From Lumbricus terrestris (lineage: Eukaryota; Annelida; Clitellata; Crassiclitellata; Lumbricidae): DNA of 64,000 nt. A program made the translations under genes and the position numbers. The notes beneath the pieces were generated by a model. That model ran no database searches, was not told the origin of the DNA, and worked only from the letters and a program-made list of their open reading frames with translations. This document shows positions 10,331 to 21,483 of the stretch, piece by piece. The stretch is taken from contig OX457036.1 of the NCBI GenBank assembly GCA_949752735.1, forward strand, positions 6,726,692 through 6,790,691. The letters run 5' to 3'. Position 1 is the first letter of the stretch. Every line of letters begins with the position of its first letter.

Positions 10331-12504
10331 CAGTGGCGGCGCTACAGAAGGACAAATCATGGCAAATGCCCTGCAAATCCTTTGCCTTGGTCGTTGTCCT
10401 GCCATATAAGACTGCCAGAATATTTTCCCTGCCAAGAATTTATTTAGGGCATAAATCGCTTCTGCACAATTTACTTGTCCAGAAAAAAAGTTTCAGAAAA
10501 CACCCATACTGAAGTTTTTCCCATGATTTTATTCATGTGTGGCCTACAGATATTTTTTGCAGAATTTAAAAATGTCATCCTGAGGTCCCTCATGGCCTCT
10601 GAACTTAGGGACCGATTTTGGTAGAAATCGCATTGTATTTTCAATACGAACAACTGATAGCAAAGCAGATAGCACTATTAGACACGAACTTTGACAGCAC
10701 GAAACAATTTCTCAGCTGAGATGTATGTTTTGTCACATGACCATTGATTGGCTGGCTTAACTAGCCAGCCATTGCTGATATCCAGCAGTCAGAACATAGT
10801 GTGTGATTCTGGGTCAGTTAAGTTCGTCAAGGTTGTATCGCGAGCAACTTGTTTGAAGGCAAGATCTATCGAAACTTGTAGATGGTCTCAGGCATGCAGT
10901 GGTGTTGCCAACAATCGAGTCGCTAATTCTTGTTATCATGGGATTTTTGCTTAAAAGTATAAATGGAATAATTTCTTCCGTGAGGTACCACCAGTCTGAG
11001 AATTGTGGAATTTGTGGACAAACAACGGGGTTGGCTGGCCTATTATACACTAGGAATTGGTGTGAAAAACATACTTTACTATGGGTCTGTAGGAAAGCCT
11101 GAAGAATTGAAACCCCCAACCACCCTTGGGATTCTTGTCCTGGGTACCATCGGTGGTTGCCAAGTTAATCAATTTCAGTATTGGAAACTGCCATTATCAA
11201 CTTCACTGAAAGTCTAAAATCAATCATGTCATGGACAAAGCGGGAGATCATCTTGCTGGAGCATCAGCAAACGACACAGCAGAGCGTGGACTGAAGTTTA
11301 TTTTCAGACTTCGCAACCATTATTACGACAGCTCCTGAACAAAGATCCTCCATGGCCTCTACAGGATGTCGAAGAGCACATGAAGCTATTCCAAACTTTT
11401 GACAAGAAGACATTAAGCATGGCACTAGGAATAGTGTCCCGTAATCATAGTCTGGGTGCTGTTGCAGAGTCGACATCTTTAAACATATATAGGCTTTATG
11501 TCAAAGCATTCACAACCGTCGCATTACTAACATTATGTGAAAAATAGGGACGTGAACCATATAATGCAATGACTGCGGTGGGTGCGTATTGGGTATTTCA
11601 TTGGGGACCGTCCATAAATGACGTCACGCATCTCGGGGAGGGGACGGGTCACACATCTGTGACTATTTGCGACAGTTTCTTACTATATATCGTATGAATT
11701 TCTGACGACGTGTAATGAGTGGGTTCTGGGTCAAAAATCGTCCTAAATTGCGTGACGTCATTTATGGACGGCCTCTTATATTGCTCATATAGTACATTTC
11801 AACTTGTTTTATCGCTGATTAGTCAAGAGTAATGAAAATTACATCAGTTTGGTGTCTAATAGTGCAACTGTGAGTCCTTTCTGCTTCGCTGTCAGTTGTT
11901 CGTATTGAAAATACAGCGCGATTTCTACCAAAATCGGTCCTTAAGTTCAGGGGCCATGAGGGACCTCAGGATGACATTTTTAAATTCTGCAAAAAATATC
12001 TGTAGGCCACACATGAATAAAATCATGGGAAAAACTTCAGTATGGGTGTTTTCTGAAACTTTTTATTTTTCTGGACAACCCTACTGCCCTGACTATGGAT
12101 GCCCTGGCAAAAAGTCTGATTCTAATATTCTTATACGGTAATAGATGAATACTTTAACACTAGACAGGAATATAAAAAGACATGTTCATATTGTAAAAAA
12201 GAAGGATCAAATTATTAACAGTGCCGGCGACAGGATTTCAGTTTTGGGGGCTGAATCCTCACGGAGGAATTTTCCATTCTCATCCGCAAAATTTTCTGCC
12301 GACCCTTTTTTAGTCATCCGCTCGAATTCTCATGCAAATTTTTCATTTTCATCCGCCAAAATTTCTGACGACTTTTTTTAATCATCCGATCGAAAATCGT
12401 GGAAAATTTTCAGCTTTACATGTAAAAAAACCGGTTAGCCTTTTAGCGCCCGGATTGCCTTTTATAAGGGCTTAGCACCCTAGTTTTCCCTAGCGCCGCC
12501 ACTG
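10331..12504. mobile_element. Nested palindromic TIR element, CAGTGGCGGCGCTA ends
   Basis: Ends CAGTGGCGGCGCTA on both sides. The arms 10470-10690 and 11850-12085 are long inverted copies of each other, spaced by about 1.2 kb. The end sequence is shared with the satellite-bearing hAT elements at 31339 and 40740. Flanks are TGTGTGAT and ATGATTAC, not a clean duplication. No coding region was recognised inside. Confidence 0.7.
11603..11775. mobile_element. Small hairpin MITE with CCGTCCATAAATGACGTCAC ends
   Basis: About 173 bp with 26-28-bp inverted ends, the left GGGGACCGTCCATAAATGAC and the right its near mirror image, each containing the palindrome TGACGTCA. Target duplication not clear. 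Confidence 0.7.
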
Positions 12505-12653
12505 ATGATTACTAATAGACGAGTGTTGATTTGTTGAATGTAACATGTTTTGACGCTTTGTGTCAATTGTGTGTCCTTTTTTCAGTGAGTCTGTAAGGTT
12601 GGGGCCCCACAGTTTTCCCGAACAGGGCCCCCACATTAGTTAATCCGGCCCTG

Positions 12654-13088
12654 ATATGACCAGGATCTGTTTCTCCCGGGATATGATGGCTTTGTGTCGT
12701 TCTACCTCGGTGGATATCGTCGACCATCCTTCGCATTTCATCGAGAGAGTTGGACAGCATGAGGATGTAGTTCTTGGCCAGCAGGAGAGTGGCAAGCTTC
12801 GACATCTTTCTCACCGATGGACCGTTCGCGTAGGGCATGACCTCACGCAGGACATCGATGGCAGAGTTCAAGTCATACATCCAGTTCCTTTCACGGCTGT
12901 TGATCCTCAAACGCAGACCGTGTGACTGGACTCTACCGGATCGGACACGCCTCGTTGTTCCGGACTGACGTAATATGACCTGCATGGACGATTCAAGGTG
13001 ACTGGAGCCCGGGTCGATAGTTGATTCATGATCAGTCGACTTTGAACGTTTCCGGTTGATCCCGGTGGATGGAGGACCACGAAGGATC
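12654..13088 (-). CDS. Olig-like bHLH exon, 5' piece carrying the whole bHLH
   Basis: A strong acceptor, pyrimidine tract CTTCCTTTCTTCCAG, ends at 13089. The upstream frame is closed by a TGA near 13113, so translation must enter by splicing (2 nt carried over). An N-terminal Ser/Arg-rich stretch precedes the basic region, helix 1, the loop (PYANGPSV) and helix 2. The reading frame runs to the transposon junction at 12653. The last 8 bp (12654-12661) are the target duplication. Confidence 0.85.
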
Positions 13089-13122
13089 CTGGAAGAAAGG
13101 AAGACCTCGGTTCAGCCTAGAA

Positions 13123-13329
13123 TCAGCTGCCGATAGCCTTGAAATTGGAATATTTTTCGATTACTCTGGACATTCGGTGACTCGAGACTTCTGATTCTGA
13201 TGCATTCTTTGCTGTCAATGGAATTACAAGTACCGACAGCGACATCCGGAAATTTGAGCTGGATTTGTCTCCGTTTCCTACTGTAATTCCACAGCTACCT
13301 GTTGACTCAATGAGAGATTGAACATCCAT
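13123..13329 (-). other. Possible upstream coding segment (MDVQSLIESTG...)
   Basis: A 68-codon frame with an early acidic/Ser-rich start lies just upstream of the bHLH exon on the same strand. The best donor (ACAG|GTAGCT, after 10 codons) gives the wrong phase for the exon at 13088, and the phase-compatible sites are weak. It may be chance or an alternative first exon. Confidence 0.25.
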
Positions 13330-13783
13330 GGATCGTCCGAAAGCGAACCCGTTCAGGCCTTCGCGAAATATCAGAAGGTGTGGCTTCTAAGTTGTAACCG
13401 GTTGTCTGCAATAATAAACATAGGCATCAGCTTATAATGCTATGACTTGCGTGATCCATGGAATGTCAAGACCAGTATTCCTGTTTGTAAGGTTACTTTA
13501 CTCGTCGTCTCGAGCGCGCTCCTATTAATAATGTCTAAAAATTGAATTTTCAAACATTATTTTCTAGAGGTTCTTATGGCCGACAAAGTCGTTCACGGTT
13601 ATCCTAGGTCAAAATAATGCCATTTACCATGATGAGTCAATTTTGCTATGACTTGAAATTTAATATAGCCTAAATTGAAACAATTACAAAGGTGTCCATA
13701 AAATATTAGTACTTGCAGCTTGCATTCAAGGTAGCAATTTTCGGCTGCTTTTCCAAAATGATGGAGCAGTCGTCCGCCCGGCA
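13330..13783. other. Non-coding stretch upstream of the bHLH gene
   Basis: No gene seen. It may include promoter or intron of the minus-strand bHLH gene. No recognisable core promoter. Confidence 0.4.
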
Positions 13784-14026
<243 letters not shown>

Positions 14027-14029
14027 GTG

Positions 14030-14290
14030 TCAGTTCAACGCATTCACAGCTCAGGGAGCAGTGGCAATGTTCCTGAGAGGCAGATGGCATTCCCTCGTTG
14101 TAGAGCCACCGAGATCCGCTGGAACAGGTATGATGTCTCCATTGGATCGTGGGTTGTAGCAGTCATTCGGCTCCCCAACTCGGAAATGACTTTCTGTCCT
14201 TCAGAACACCAAGCTCCGCCGGTCTCCAGGGCGACCGCAACAAAAGCGTGGGTTCCGTAATTCCGTAATTCCGTCGTTGCCGTGGCCTGG
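14030..14290 (-). pseudogene. Retroelement C-terminal domain fragment (i)
   Basis: Minus-strand pieces read VALETGG, SELGSRM, LFQRISVALQR, the same pattern as fragments at 14470-14920 and 15862-16090. It is bounded on both sides by ATT arrays and begins at the motif YLQATATT, so its 5' part has been replaced by the array at 14294-14363. Confidence 0.6.
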
Positions 14291-14293
14291 AGA

Positions 14294-14363
<70 letters not shown>
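14294..14363 (+). repeat. (ATT)n microsatellite, 70 bp
   Basis: Uninterrupted ATT units ending in TTTAAATT. Confidence 0.97.
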
Positions 14364-14469
14364 TAAATTATTATTATAATTCCTTTTAATATCTTCAACA
14401 AACAACATCAGTGTAACAGGAAGTACAAATAAACTAGGGAAGCATTGGCTATTGTTACATCGCCTCTAG

Positions 14470-14920
14470 AACCCGGTCAGCTAAAGTGCCTCGAAAGGCC
14501 ACCGAGTTGAAGCGCTGAATCGTTATAGAGAGACGTTGCAGCAAAAAAACAGGTCTCTCTCAGTTCGCCGGAAGACAAAGTTAGGATGCTGCCTAAATCT
14601 GACAAGATGTTTAGGCCATCAGAGCAAATTGGACCTAAGGTCTCAAGGGCTAAAGGGACAAAGAAATGTGTGTTTGTAAGATCGACATATTTGGTATTTT
14701 TTCTATCCGCTGCTATCTCGGCTGCAGCACCCGCCGTCGTTGCCGTGGCCTGGAGATATGAAGGTGCAAGTGTGTCAATTACAGTTGCATTCCACACAAG
14801 ATGGCGACCCGCACGCCATGGAATCATGGTCAGACCGTCTGGTCTTCTGCCATCCGTGCGTAGTAGTCCTGGCGGTTCCTTTATGGATGGGATCCCTGCT
14901 TTTGAAAGGGAGCGGTGTAT
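14470..14920 (-). pseudogene. Retroelement C-terminal domain fragment (ii), possible restriction-like endonuclease
   Basis: The minus-strand frame has DGRRPDGLTMIPW, LVWNATVIDT, SYLQATATTAGAAAE, then FFVPLALETLGP and SDLGS. The spacing RPDG...W(D/N)xTVxDT resembles the PD-(D/E)XK endonuclease found after RT in some non-LTR retrotransposons. A D to N change is seen at WNATV. Family placement is inference. Fragments only, no RT in the window next to it. Confidence 0.55.
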
Positions 14921-14924
14921 GATG

Positions 14925-15058
<134 letters not shown>

Positions 15059-15089
15059 GACGCCATTATTATCATTTTCATCATCATCA

Positions 15090-15375
15090 GGCAGATGCAT
15101 GCACAGATGAACTGTAAAGATCCAACCACCGGGAAGGTATTTTCATCAACAAGGGTTCTAGTTCAATTTTTTTAGTCTCATCTACATGCATGAGAACACA
15201 CATTGGTTACGTCAATGGCCCTGGTAACCATAGGAAATCTTTAAGCAGCGTAAACCACGAATTAATTCTGAGATCAATGAGGAGTCTTGAGGACACCTTT
15301 AATTTGCGATATTTCCAGCATTTTTTATAAAGCATAGTTTTCCGCAGTTTGATGAATCATCAACATGCCGACTTG
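15090..15375 (-). repeat. Family X dispersed repeat, 3' part, with trinucleotide tail
   Basis: Read on the minus strand it shares AATTAAAGGTGTC, ATGGTTACCAGGGCCATTGA and CCGGTGGTTGGATCTTT blocks in order with 48480-48670 and 56700-56830, and ends in CATCTGCCTGATGATGATG followed by the ATC/ATT array at 14926-15058. Non-coding. Confidence 0.75.
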
Positions 15376-15534
15376 TAAATACACTATCGCAACTCACACT
15401 CCGGTTCTCAAAACCTGCTTTAGAATCATTCATCTAGATGCGATCCACCCTTCGATCGGCGAACTGTGCGGTCTGCTATCCGACAACGTCGTTCATTCTC
15501 TGTGCCCAATTAGAAATTATTTTGATTTTCCACA

Positions 15535-15875
15535 TCGCAATGGCAGCATTTTAAGGTGTCATCTTAACATGATAGTATCATATATTATAGTAGCAAATAA
15601 TGTCATTATAATCATATAATAATAAATAATATCACGGTATATTATAACACTTCATGAAAAAATGATGAAAATCATTTCGTCAAGTTTTTCTGGGGGGAAT
15701 TGTCAATCCTGGGGTTTCTGATGGGAAGGGGGCACATCCCCTCCCCATACCCATACCACTCCCAGTCTCGGCGCTACGCGCCTCATGAGCGTCCTTCGGA
15801 CGCCCATTTCCCCCCCCCAGAAACCTGAACTTCCCCCCCAGAGGAGGCGAACTAGATTAAACACTGTTGGTTGTG
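15535..15875. mobile_element. Rearranged copy of the CAGTGTTTAAT element
   Basis: Contains one minisatellite monomer (GGCAGCATTTTAAGGTGTCA), then a reversed left end and a right end of the element at 58118-60027, finishing TTAAACACTG near 15862-15875. No clean target duplication. Confidence 0.6.
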
Positions 15876-16090
15876 TGAACGTGCCCAAAAAACTGCCCAT
15901 GAATGCTATGGCTTTGAATCTTTGAGTGCATATAGATAACCGTTGAAACAAGTGCACAGTCTCACGAGGGTCTCCAGAAACGGTGGTCATGCGACACCCA
16001 ACCTCAATCAAGAATTCGCGTCCTGTCCGGTTGACGGGGCCCATCGATTCGATGGCGACGGGGACGAAGTCTTGGGTGGCCGGAAGGGTT
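15862..16090 (-). pseudogene. Retroelement C-terminal domain fragment (iii)
   Basis: Reads FVPVAIESMGPVN, REFLIEVG, VSGDPRETVHLFQRLS and QRFKAIAFMGSF, the best-preserved copy of the domain also seen at 14030-14290 and 14470-14920. Truncated by an AT-rich array at its 5' side (16090-16165) and by the element at 15535-15875 on the other. Confidence 0.6.
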
Positions 16091-16159
16091 GAATATTTAT
16101 TTCTTATTTTTATTTTTTGTTATTTTTTATTATTTTTATTTTATTTTTTATTATTATTT

Positions 16160-16400
16160 GTACTATTATTGGTCCGCAAAGGTTTGCCAGTCACTCTGGT
16201 GACAGAGTAAAGCAGGGAGGTGATCTGACCGACGTCTCTGACGAGCGTAGACTCGGACCCGACCTGGGCTGATGAACCAAAGTCCTCCGTGCCCACCTTC
16301 TCGAGGTGCGGACTGTTAGTACCCTTCCTTAGGAGGGGGAACGAACGGGCACGGCAGGCAAAACCAGGGGAAGGCAATGGCAAACCACCCCTGTTAACTT
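16160..16400. repeat. Retroelement untranslated-region-like fragment
   Basis: Contains GGGGAAGGCAATGGCAAACC, a block reminiscent of RTE-type LINE 3' regions. No coding signal. Assignment from memory of the motif only. Confidence 0.3.
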
Positions 16401-16539
16401 GCCAAGAAAATCGACATGAGACACAACAAACCTAACTGAGGGACTTGTCTGCGAACAGAGAACAATGGAGAATGTGTGTCAAGTCGATCGCTAGAACTCT
16501 ACGAGTTGACAGCACAAGGTGACAAGGTGTACTATTATT

Positions 16540-16665
16540 TGTATTATTTGTAATATTATTATTATTATTATTATTATTATTTTTATTTTTATTTTTATTA
16601 TTATTGTTGCTATTTTTTATTCATTATCATCATCATCGTCATCGTCGTCGTCGTCGCCGTCATCG

Positions 16666-16696
<31 letters not shown>

Positions 16697-16698
16697 GG
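16540..16698 (+). repeat. Compound ATT/TTTTA/ATC/GTC microsatellite
   Basis: ATT units, then TTTTTA-rich, then ATC/GTC units, ending CATCATCATGG. The same order of units as 14926-15058. About 16860-16925 just downstream carries a reversed family Y/satellite B core (TCTGTTGTCATAGACCCTGG). Confidence 0.9.
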
Positions 16699-17042
16699 TA
16701 TGTAAAACAAGTTAAACAGCCGCAGCCACAAAATTAATATTTTTGCTACCAAATTCGACACCTTCAATTCGCTTTATTAACGTCATTGAAATAGTTATGT
16801 TAGTGCAATCCTACAAAAAAATTCTCAGGAATTAAAGCTCAAGTGCTGTAGTACGCCGAGCAAATTTCTGTCCAGGGTAACGACCTCTGTTGTCATAGAC
16901 CCTGGTCAAATCTGGATCCTCCTCCTCCTACAAGCTCCAGACATCAGCCTAGTGTGTATTAAAACCCGTAAATTCGTTATTAGGTACATCTGTACATATT
17001 ATTTTAGTAAAATGACTAAAGTTTCTCCATCCGTGAACAGAC

Positions 17043-17046
17043 ACAT

Positions 17047-17120
<74 letters not shown>

Positions 17121-17240
17121 CACGCACAGCACGCACACACACACACAGCACGCACACACACACAAACGCACGCACACACACGCACGCACACACACAAATG
17201 CACGCACACAAATGCACGCACACACACTCACACATACACA
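17043..17240 (+). repeat. (CA)n with CGCA interruptions
   Basis: About 80 bp of pure CA followed by GCACGCACACA-type variants. Cys/Val reading frames over it are artefacts. Confidence 0.97.
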
Positions 17241-17955
17241 GCAGTCTATTAAACTCTGAAGATGCTGATGACGGACATGATTACTAAGTGCGCGGTGTCC
17301 TATACAAGTGGAAAGGGGGAGGCAAAGCTCACACAAATAAGAGGGTGCACAGCCTGATACAGGGCTTTTAACGTGCAGTTGTACACAAAATGTGCAGTTC
17401 TAAATGGATTTGTGCTGTTGTAGAAGCGCTTCTGTACAGTTAAAACTAACAAAAGGGCATTGTCCTCAAATTGGAAGTAATTTACCATGGATGATGGTAA
17501 AGAAAAGAAAGGGCTGTGCAGTTCTAAAAATTCCTTTAAAACAGCCATGGTCTGATAAACATCGCCACACCAACGACGCAATCCTAAATTAGATGCGCTG
17601 CGGGAAAGGAAGCCAGCGCATATAATATTTGGATACACGGTCGGACATGGTGAAACCCCCAATAAGTCGCTCGGCATAAGCTTAATGTTATATGCTTCAA
17701 GTATGTCATGCATCATTAGAATCCGGAGACGTTAGTCTATATCAAATCGCTGCACCATCGCCTCAAATCAGTCAGCACAGCCATTATAAATATAAAACAA
17801 TCACTGTTATCTCATTCAGTTTTCATTCGATTAAGTAATGAAAAATTTCACTACTATTTTATCGTCGTTTCGGAATAATTTTTTATTCAAGATTACGCTC
17901 CGTTGAACTAATTTGAAAATTTAGTAATACTTATAAAGAAAAATTTCCATCTTTT
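17241..17955. other. Unassigned stretch with a 138-codon minus ORF
   Basis: A minus-strand ORF at 17300-17716 shows no motif I can name and no splice or promoter context. Treated as unassigned. Confidence 0.3.
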
Positions 17956-19215
17956 GCCGGTGTGGCATGAAATGATGTCCGGCATGAAATTATGTCCGGA
18001 AAGCGTTGCCATTGGTTCATGTGACCGATGACGTCAGATAGTAACTGTCAAACAAAGGTTATTTATAGAGCCGTGAGATCTTGTCCGGGAAAGACATACA
18101 ATACCAAAGATAATAATTCCAGCGCAGCCTGTCCACCTAATAATAGACATCGACATCTATATTTAGAACTGGTTATTAACAGTAGCCACATATCGTTTTC
18201 GTTAGAGATCCAAAATACTAAAGATAATGATTCCAACATCCCATAAAAATTGGGAGCTATAATTACGAGAAATATGGTAAAATAAATTATTAGCCTAATC
18301 GCAAAGGATTGGCCATAGTTAATCGGTGTTTGTATCAGGTTATAGAAAAAGCATGTTGCATAGAATAGAAACCACAAATGTCTGACGCAGAATATTTTAT
18401 GCTCACAAGGTATTAGGCTGCTTTCCGATTTAGGTTACTCCATGTAATACTCGACTCAGGACAACTACCGGGTAATGTAGTATTACAATAAACGAAAATA
18501 CATCATCTGGAATTTCAAACATGTAGGCTACTCCCAGGCCTGTTTCCATCTATTGTTAAAAGGCCGTACGATCCGCGTTCGCGACATCGTGACTTTGAAC
18601 TGCCAAGAAAAGATTACTTTAATTTCATCTCTCGAGTACTTTTTAAGACTGTTCGCACTGTTATTTTAATCCATTTCTTTCGTTTTTTTCTCTTCCTGTA
18701 ATAAGTTGAGCTCTGCCAACTTAAGTTTCTCGAAATAAATGAGGTATATAGCCTATCATACATGATAATTAAAACACTGAAATATGCAAGGCGAAAGAAA
18801 ACACGAACGCTAATCGCGTTTAATTAGATCTAACTAAGGCACTCCGATTCTTCCATAATAATCACTAAATTATCTAGCCACGTGCTTATCTGACACTTTT
18901 TCAGAATTGGATATTCTAGTGAAACGTACATTAGGCCTATATTAGTTCAATATTGGCGATTAAAACTCGGGGCCAAATAACTGCTTTACACTGCTATACG
19001 CATCCTACACATACTAAAACATGTGTAGCAATAATTTTTATGCATTGTGAGTTCTAACCCAGGTTCACTGCAGGCTTACAATGGCTACCATTAAGTAGGC
19101 TGCTAGCAAGTCAGTCAGTCAGAAAGTCAGTCTAAGTAAGAATATTTTTCATTAGAACACCAGCAAACGCATAGTTGTTTGTACAAGAATAAATTAAAGG
19201 CTTAGAAACATTTAA

Positions 19216-20329
19216 CACGTTGGCCGCGGTTTACGTGTAAACACGTAATTGATTTTCTATTAGCAGGCGCGGTGAGCGTGTTAACACGTAATCTAGTTTA
19301 AGCATTATAAAGACATCTTCAGCGCCCTGTTAACAAATGTAGCCGCGTGTAGATTACTGCTAAGGTTTCTATAGCCATCTAGTGAATAATCATGCCTAAA
19401 TTTTTATTACAGCTGCTGCTATACCTGGTGTTTAGAGCACGTGACACAGGCTTCTGCCTTCTTGTCTGCGAAGTTGAAAAAGAACGATGTCGTTGCTCTG
19501 AGAAGCCGAGAAATCATGGTTTCGAAGTGGACGGATAAGAGAGACGTTATGATGTTGTCCACTATTCATGCAGGCAGAATTTTTGAGGGTGGCAAACGGA
19601 ACAGACGTGGAGAACTTATCAAGAAACCGGACTGCGTGCTCGATTACAACGTTCGAATGTGCGGTGTAGATCGGCTGGACCAGCTGCTTTCCTACTACTC
19701 GCCACTGCGGAAGACCCTCAAGTGGTACAGGAAGGTTGTCCTACAGACGATCGACATGGCCATGAGCAATGCCTTCTTGATGTACAAGAGAAGTGGAGGG
19801 AATCGTCGGCAGATATGGTTTCGCTCTTCAGTCGTAAGCTCTCTAATGAATACGCAAGATCGACCGGCCGCGGCTTCCGTTGTGCTAAGAGGATTGCATC
19901 ATAATAAGGCGTCGGACCTGTCACGGCTCTCAGGGCAGCACTATATGGACGTACTTCCTCCCACTGAACGCAAACAGGCACCATGTACCAGATGCGTCGT
20001 TTGCCATAAGCGTGGAATACGCAAAGAAACGCGGTACATTTGCAGCACATGCGTTTCTAAGCCTGCGCTTTGCGTTGTTCCCTGTTTCAAGGATTACCAT
20101 TTCGATGCACAGTTTTAGGCCTACTGTAAAGTAAAGTATGACAGAGAAGTTCAGAAGTAACTGTTTATTTGCCTTGTTGTTATTTACATTTCATATTTAC
20201 TAACATCAATAATAAATGCTATTTGTCTTTGTAATCCAGTCTTATCAGAATTTCCGATAATTGCGTTGCTGGTTGCCGTGCGCACAGGGCCGCCGCGCCC
20301 CGGGGAAAATAATTGCCGCGGTCAATGTG
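19216..20329 (+). mobile_element. Truncated piggyBac element flanked by TTAA
   Basis: Ends CACGTTGGCCGCGG and, reversed, CACATTGACCGCGG lie directly inside TTAA at 19212-19215 and 20330-20333, the piggyBac target. It keeps the 3' third of the transposase. The 5' two thirds are deleted. Confidence 0.9.
19441..20118 (+). pseudogene. piggyBac transposase, C-terminal part
   Basis: A 225-codon frame with WTDKRDV, LDYNVRMCGVDRLDQ (D77 aligns with the last catalytic Asp of piggyBac), YRKVVLQTIDMAMSNAFLMY, then a C-terminal cysteine-rich zinc domain (CTRCVVC ... CSTC ... CxxxC, H). The first two catalytic aspartates are absent. The frame opens on a GTG, so it is a deletion remnant and not a complete gene. 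The C-terminal domain in intact proteins binds the element ends. Confidence 0.88.
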
Positions 20330-21267
20330 TTAAGCAAAGCAATATAACATTCTCATAATAAAGCTTTTGGCATAAGACACCTCTATGAAGTGTTACATTA
20401 ATTGTCCTGAGTCGAGTATTACATGGACTAACTTATTGGATGAGGAGGTAGTTAAGAATGTGAAAAGGATTTAAGAGTATAGAGCGGAAAAGAGCAGAGA
20501 AACCCTAGAACAGAGTGCTTCAAACTTCTGAAAATCAGCATAATGGACGAAGCCTAAACGGTTGAGTTTTATTCAAACACCGTTAAAATGTCTACGCTCC
20601 ATGGCGTCTGCTAATACCCACCAGGCCACCACACAGGGAAGGCATAAAGTAGGCTAATCTCCGCATGGCCGTAGCACAGGATAAATAATAAAAATTGTTA
20701 TTTATACTGTGGCCTAGCTCTAACCACATCAAAAAGCGTAGGCCTAATTTTTGCGCATTTTTTGCTTAAATCATCAAAATAGAAACCATACTATATAATT
20801 ATGTTCTATGAAAACCTTAAAACCACTTAAAATAATTATGTTTATAATGTGGTAATAAAGTACGCTACGAATATGTTAAAATAAAGCGCTACAAAATTTC
20901 CGAGTACCATAGCCACTTGGTCTGTTCTACGATGGGAATTTCTATCTAAAAATAGAAATAGAGTCATCGCAAAGGCAGTTATAAGCATTGTGCTTTACAA
21001 CAATAATTCCACCGTTTAGACCATTGTTTAATCATGTGTTTAAGACAAAAATATATTTTGGCAAGTTTTACTGATATTGTCTTATAAGCGGTCAATATCT
21101 CGCGAAATACTGCTTCGACAAGCGGCATACATGTAACGGCGGAGTCGGACACGATTTCATGCCGGACAATATCTCACACGTAGGCCGCATGAAATACTGT
21201 CTTGACAACGGAAGTGGGCGGAGCCGGACAATATCTCATGCCGGACATAATCTCATGCCACACCGGC

Positions 21268-21483
21268 CAAAATTTCTGACGACCGGCGAAATCTGGAAAA
21301 AAATTTATTTTCGCCGCCAAAAAAGTTGATGACTTTTTTTAGTCATTCGGCGACGACAAAAAAGTTGATGACCTTTTTTAGTCTTGGCGCTCAACGATTG
21401 GGGGACAAATGATGCATGGGCCGTCCCCCCCAACACCTCCGTTGGGGGGGGACCGTCCCCTCCTGTCCCCCCTAGGTCTCCGC
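21268..21483. other. Repeat-like GATGACTTTTTTAGTCAT and G/C-run stretch
   Basis: Contains AAAAGTTGATGACTTTTTTA twice and runs of C and G around 21425-21475, ending CCGCCCATGG. The same blocks occur in MITEs at 35622-35878 and 45432-45773. Probably a truncated member. Confidence 0.45.

Larger units (their letters stand above)
9859..12653. mobile_element. hAT element in the bHLH exon, target duplication ATATGACC
   Basis: TIRs CAGGGCCGGATTAA on both ends, with ATATGACC at 9851-9858 and 12654-12661. Subterminal blocks GAACAGGGGCCCCCACA are also inverted at the right end. The same family appears as a 287-bp MITE at 29995-30281. No transposase was recognised. Most of the interior is the nested element 10331-12504. 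Confidence 0.92.
9387..13088 (-). pseudogene. Olig-family bHLH transcription factor gene split by a hAT insertion
   Basis: Nuclear DNA-binding regulator of the Olig branch of bHLH factors, known in animals for neural and glial specification. The exon starting at 13088 encodes a bHLH domain (residues 24-88 counted from the Met at 12985) with [20 protein letters not shown] and NYILML, all diagnostic of Olig over Beta3. A 2,795-bp hAT element interrupts it after codon GHI. Counting one copy of the 8-bp duplication, the two exon pieces are in frame and total 585 nt. A downstream exon at 9573-9387 joins with matching phase and ends the protein. As assembled the gene is broken. It could be a heterozygous or recent insertion. 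In the basic region ERxR reads ERNW, an odd loss. No 5' exon is certain. Confidence 0.8.
17956..21267. mobile_element. 3.3-kb TIR element with GCCGGTGTGGCATGA ends
   Basis: Left end GCCGGTGTGGCATGAAATGA and right end, reversed, GCCGGTGTGGCATGAGATTA. The subterminal motif CATGA-GAT-TTGTCCGG recurs several times near both ends. An inner inverted pair holds GTCCTGAGTCGAGTATTACA (18438-18466 and 20400-20432). Flanks TTTT and CAAA show no obvious duplication. It contains a nested piggyBac remnant. No own transposase recognised. The ends resemble those at 5569-7561. Confidence 0.75.

Noticed and set aside
10331..12504. Clean 8-bp target duplication for the nested CAGTGGCGGCGCTA element
   Set aside because: Flanks TGTGTGAT and ATGATTAC share only TGAT out of register, so insertion type is left open.
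12656..12925. Plus-strand ORF over the bHLH exon
   Set aside because: Shadow of the minus-strand bHLH frame.
16949..17336. Cys/Val and Thr/His repeat frames
   Set aside because: Translation of a CA microsatellite.
17300..17716. 138-codon minus-strand ORF
   Set aside because: No recognisable motif, splice or promoter context. Its length is within chance in AT-rich DNA, so it is not called as a gene.
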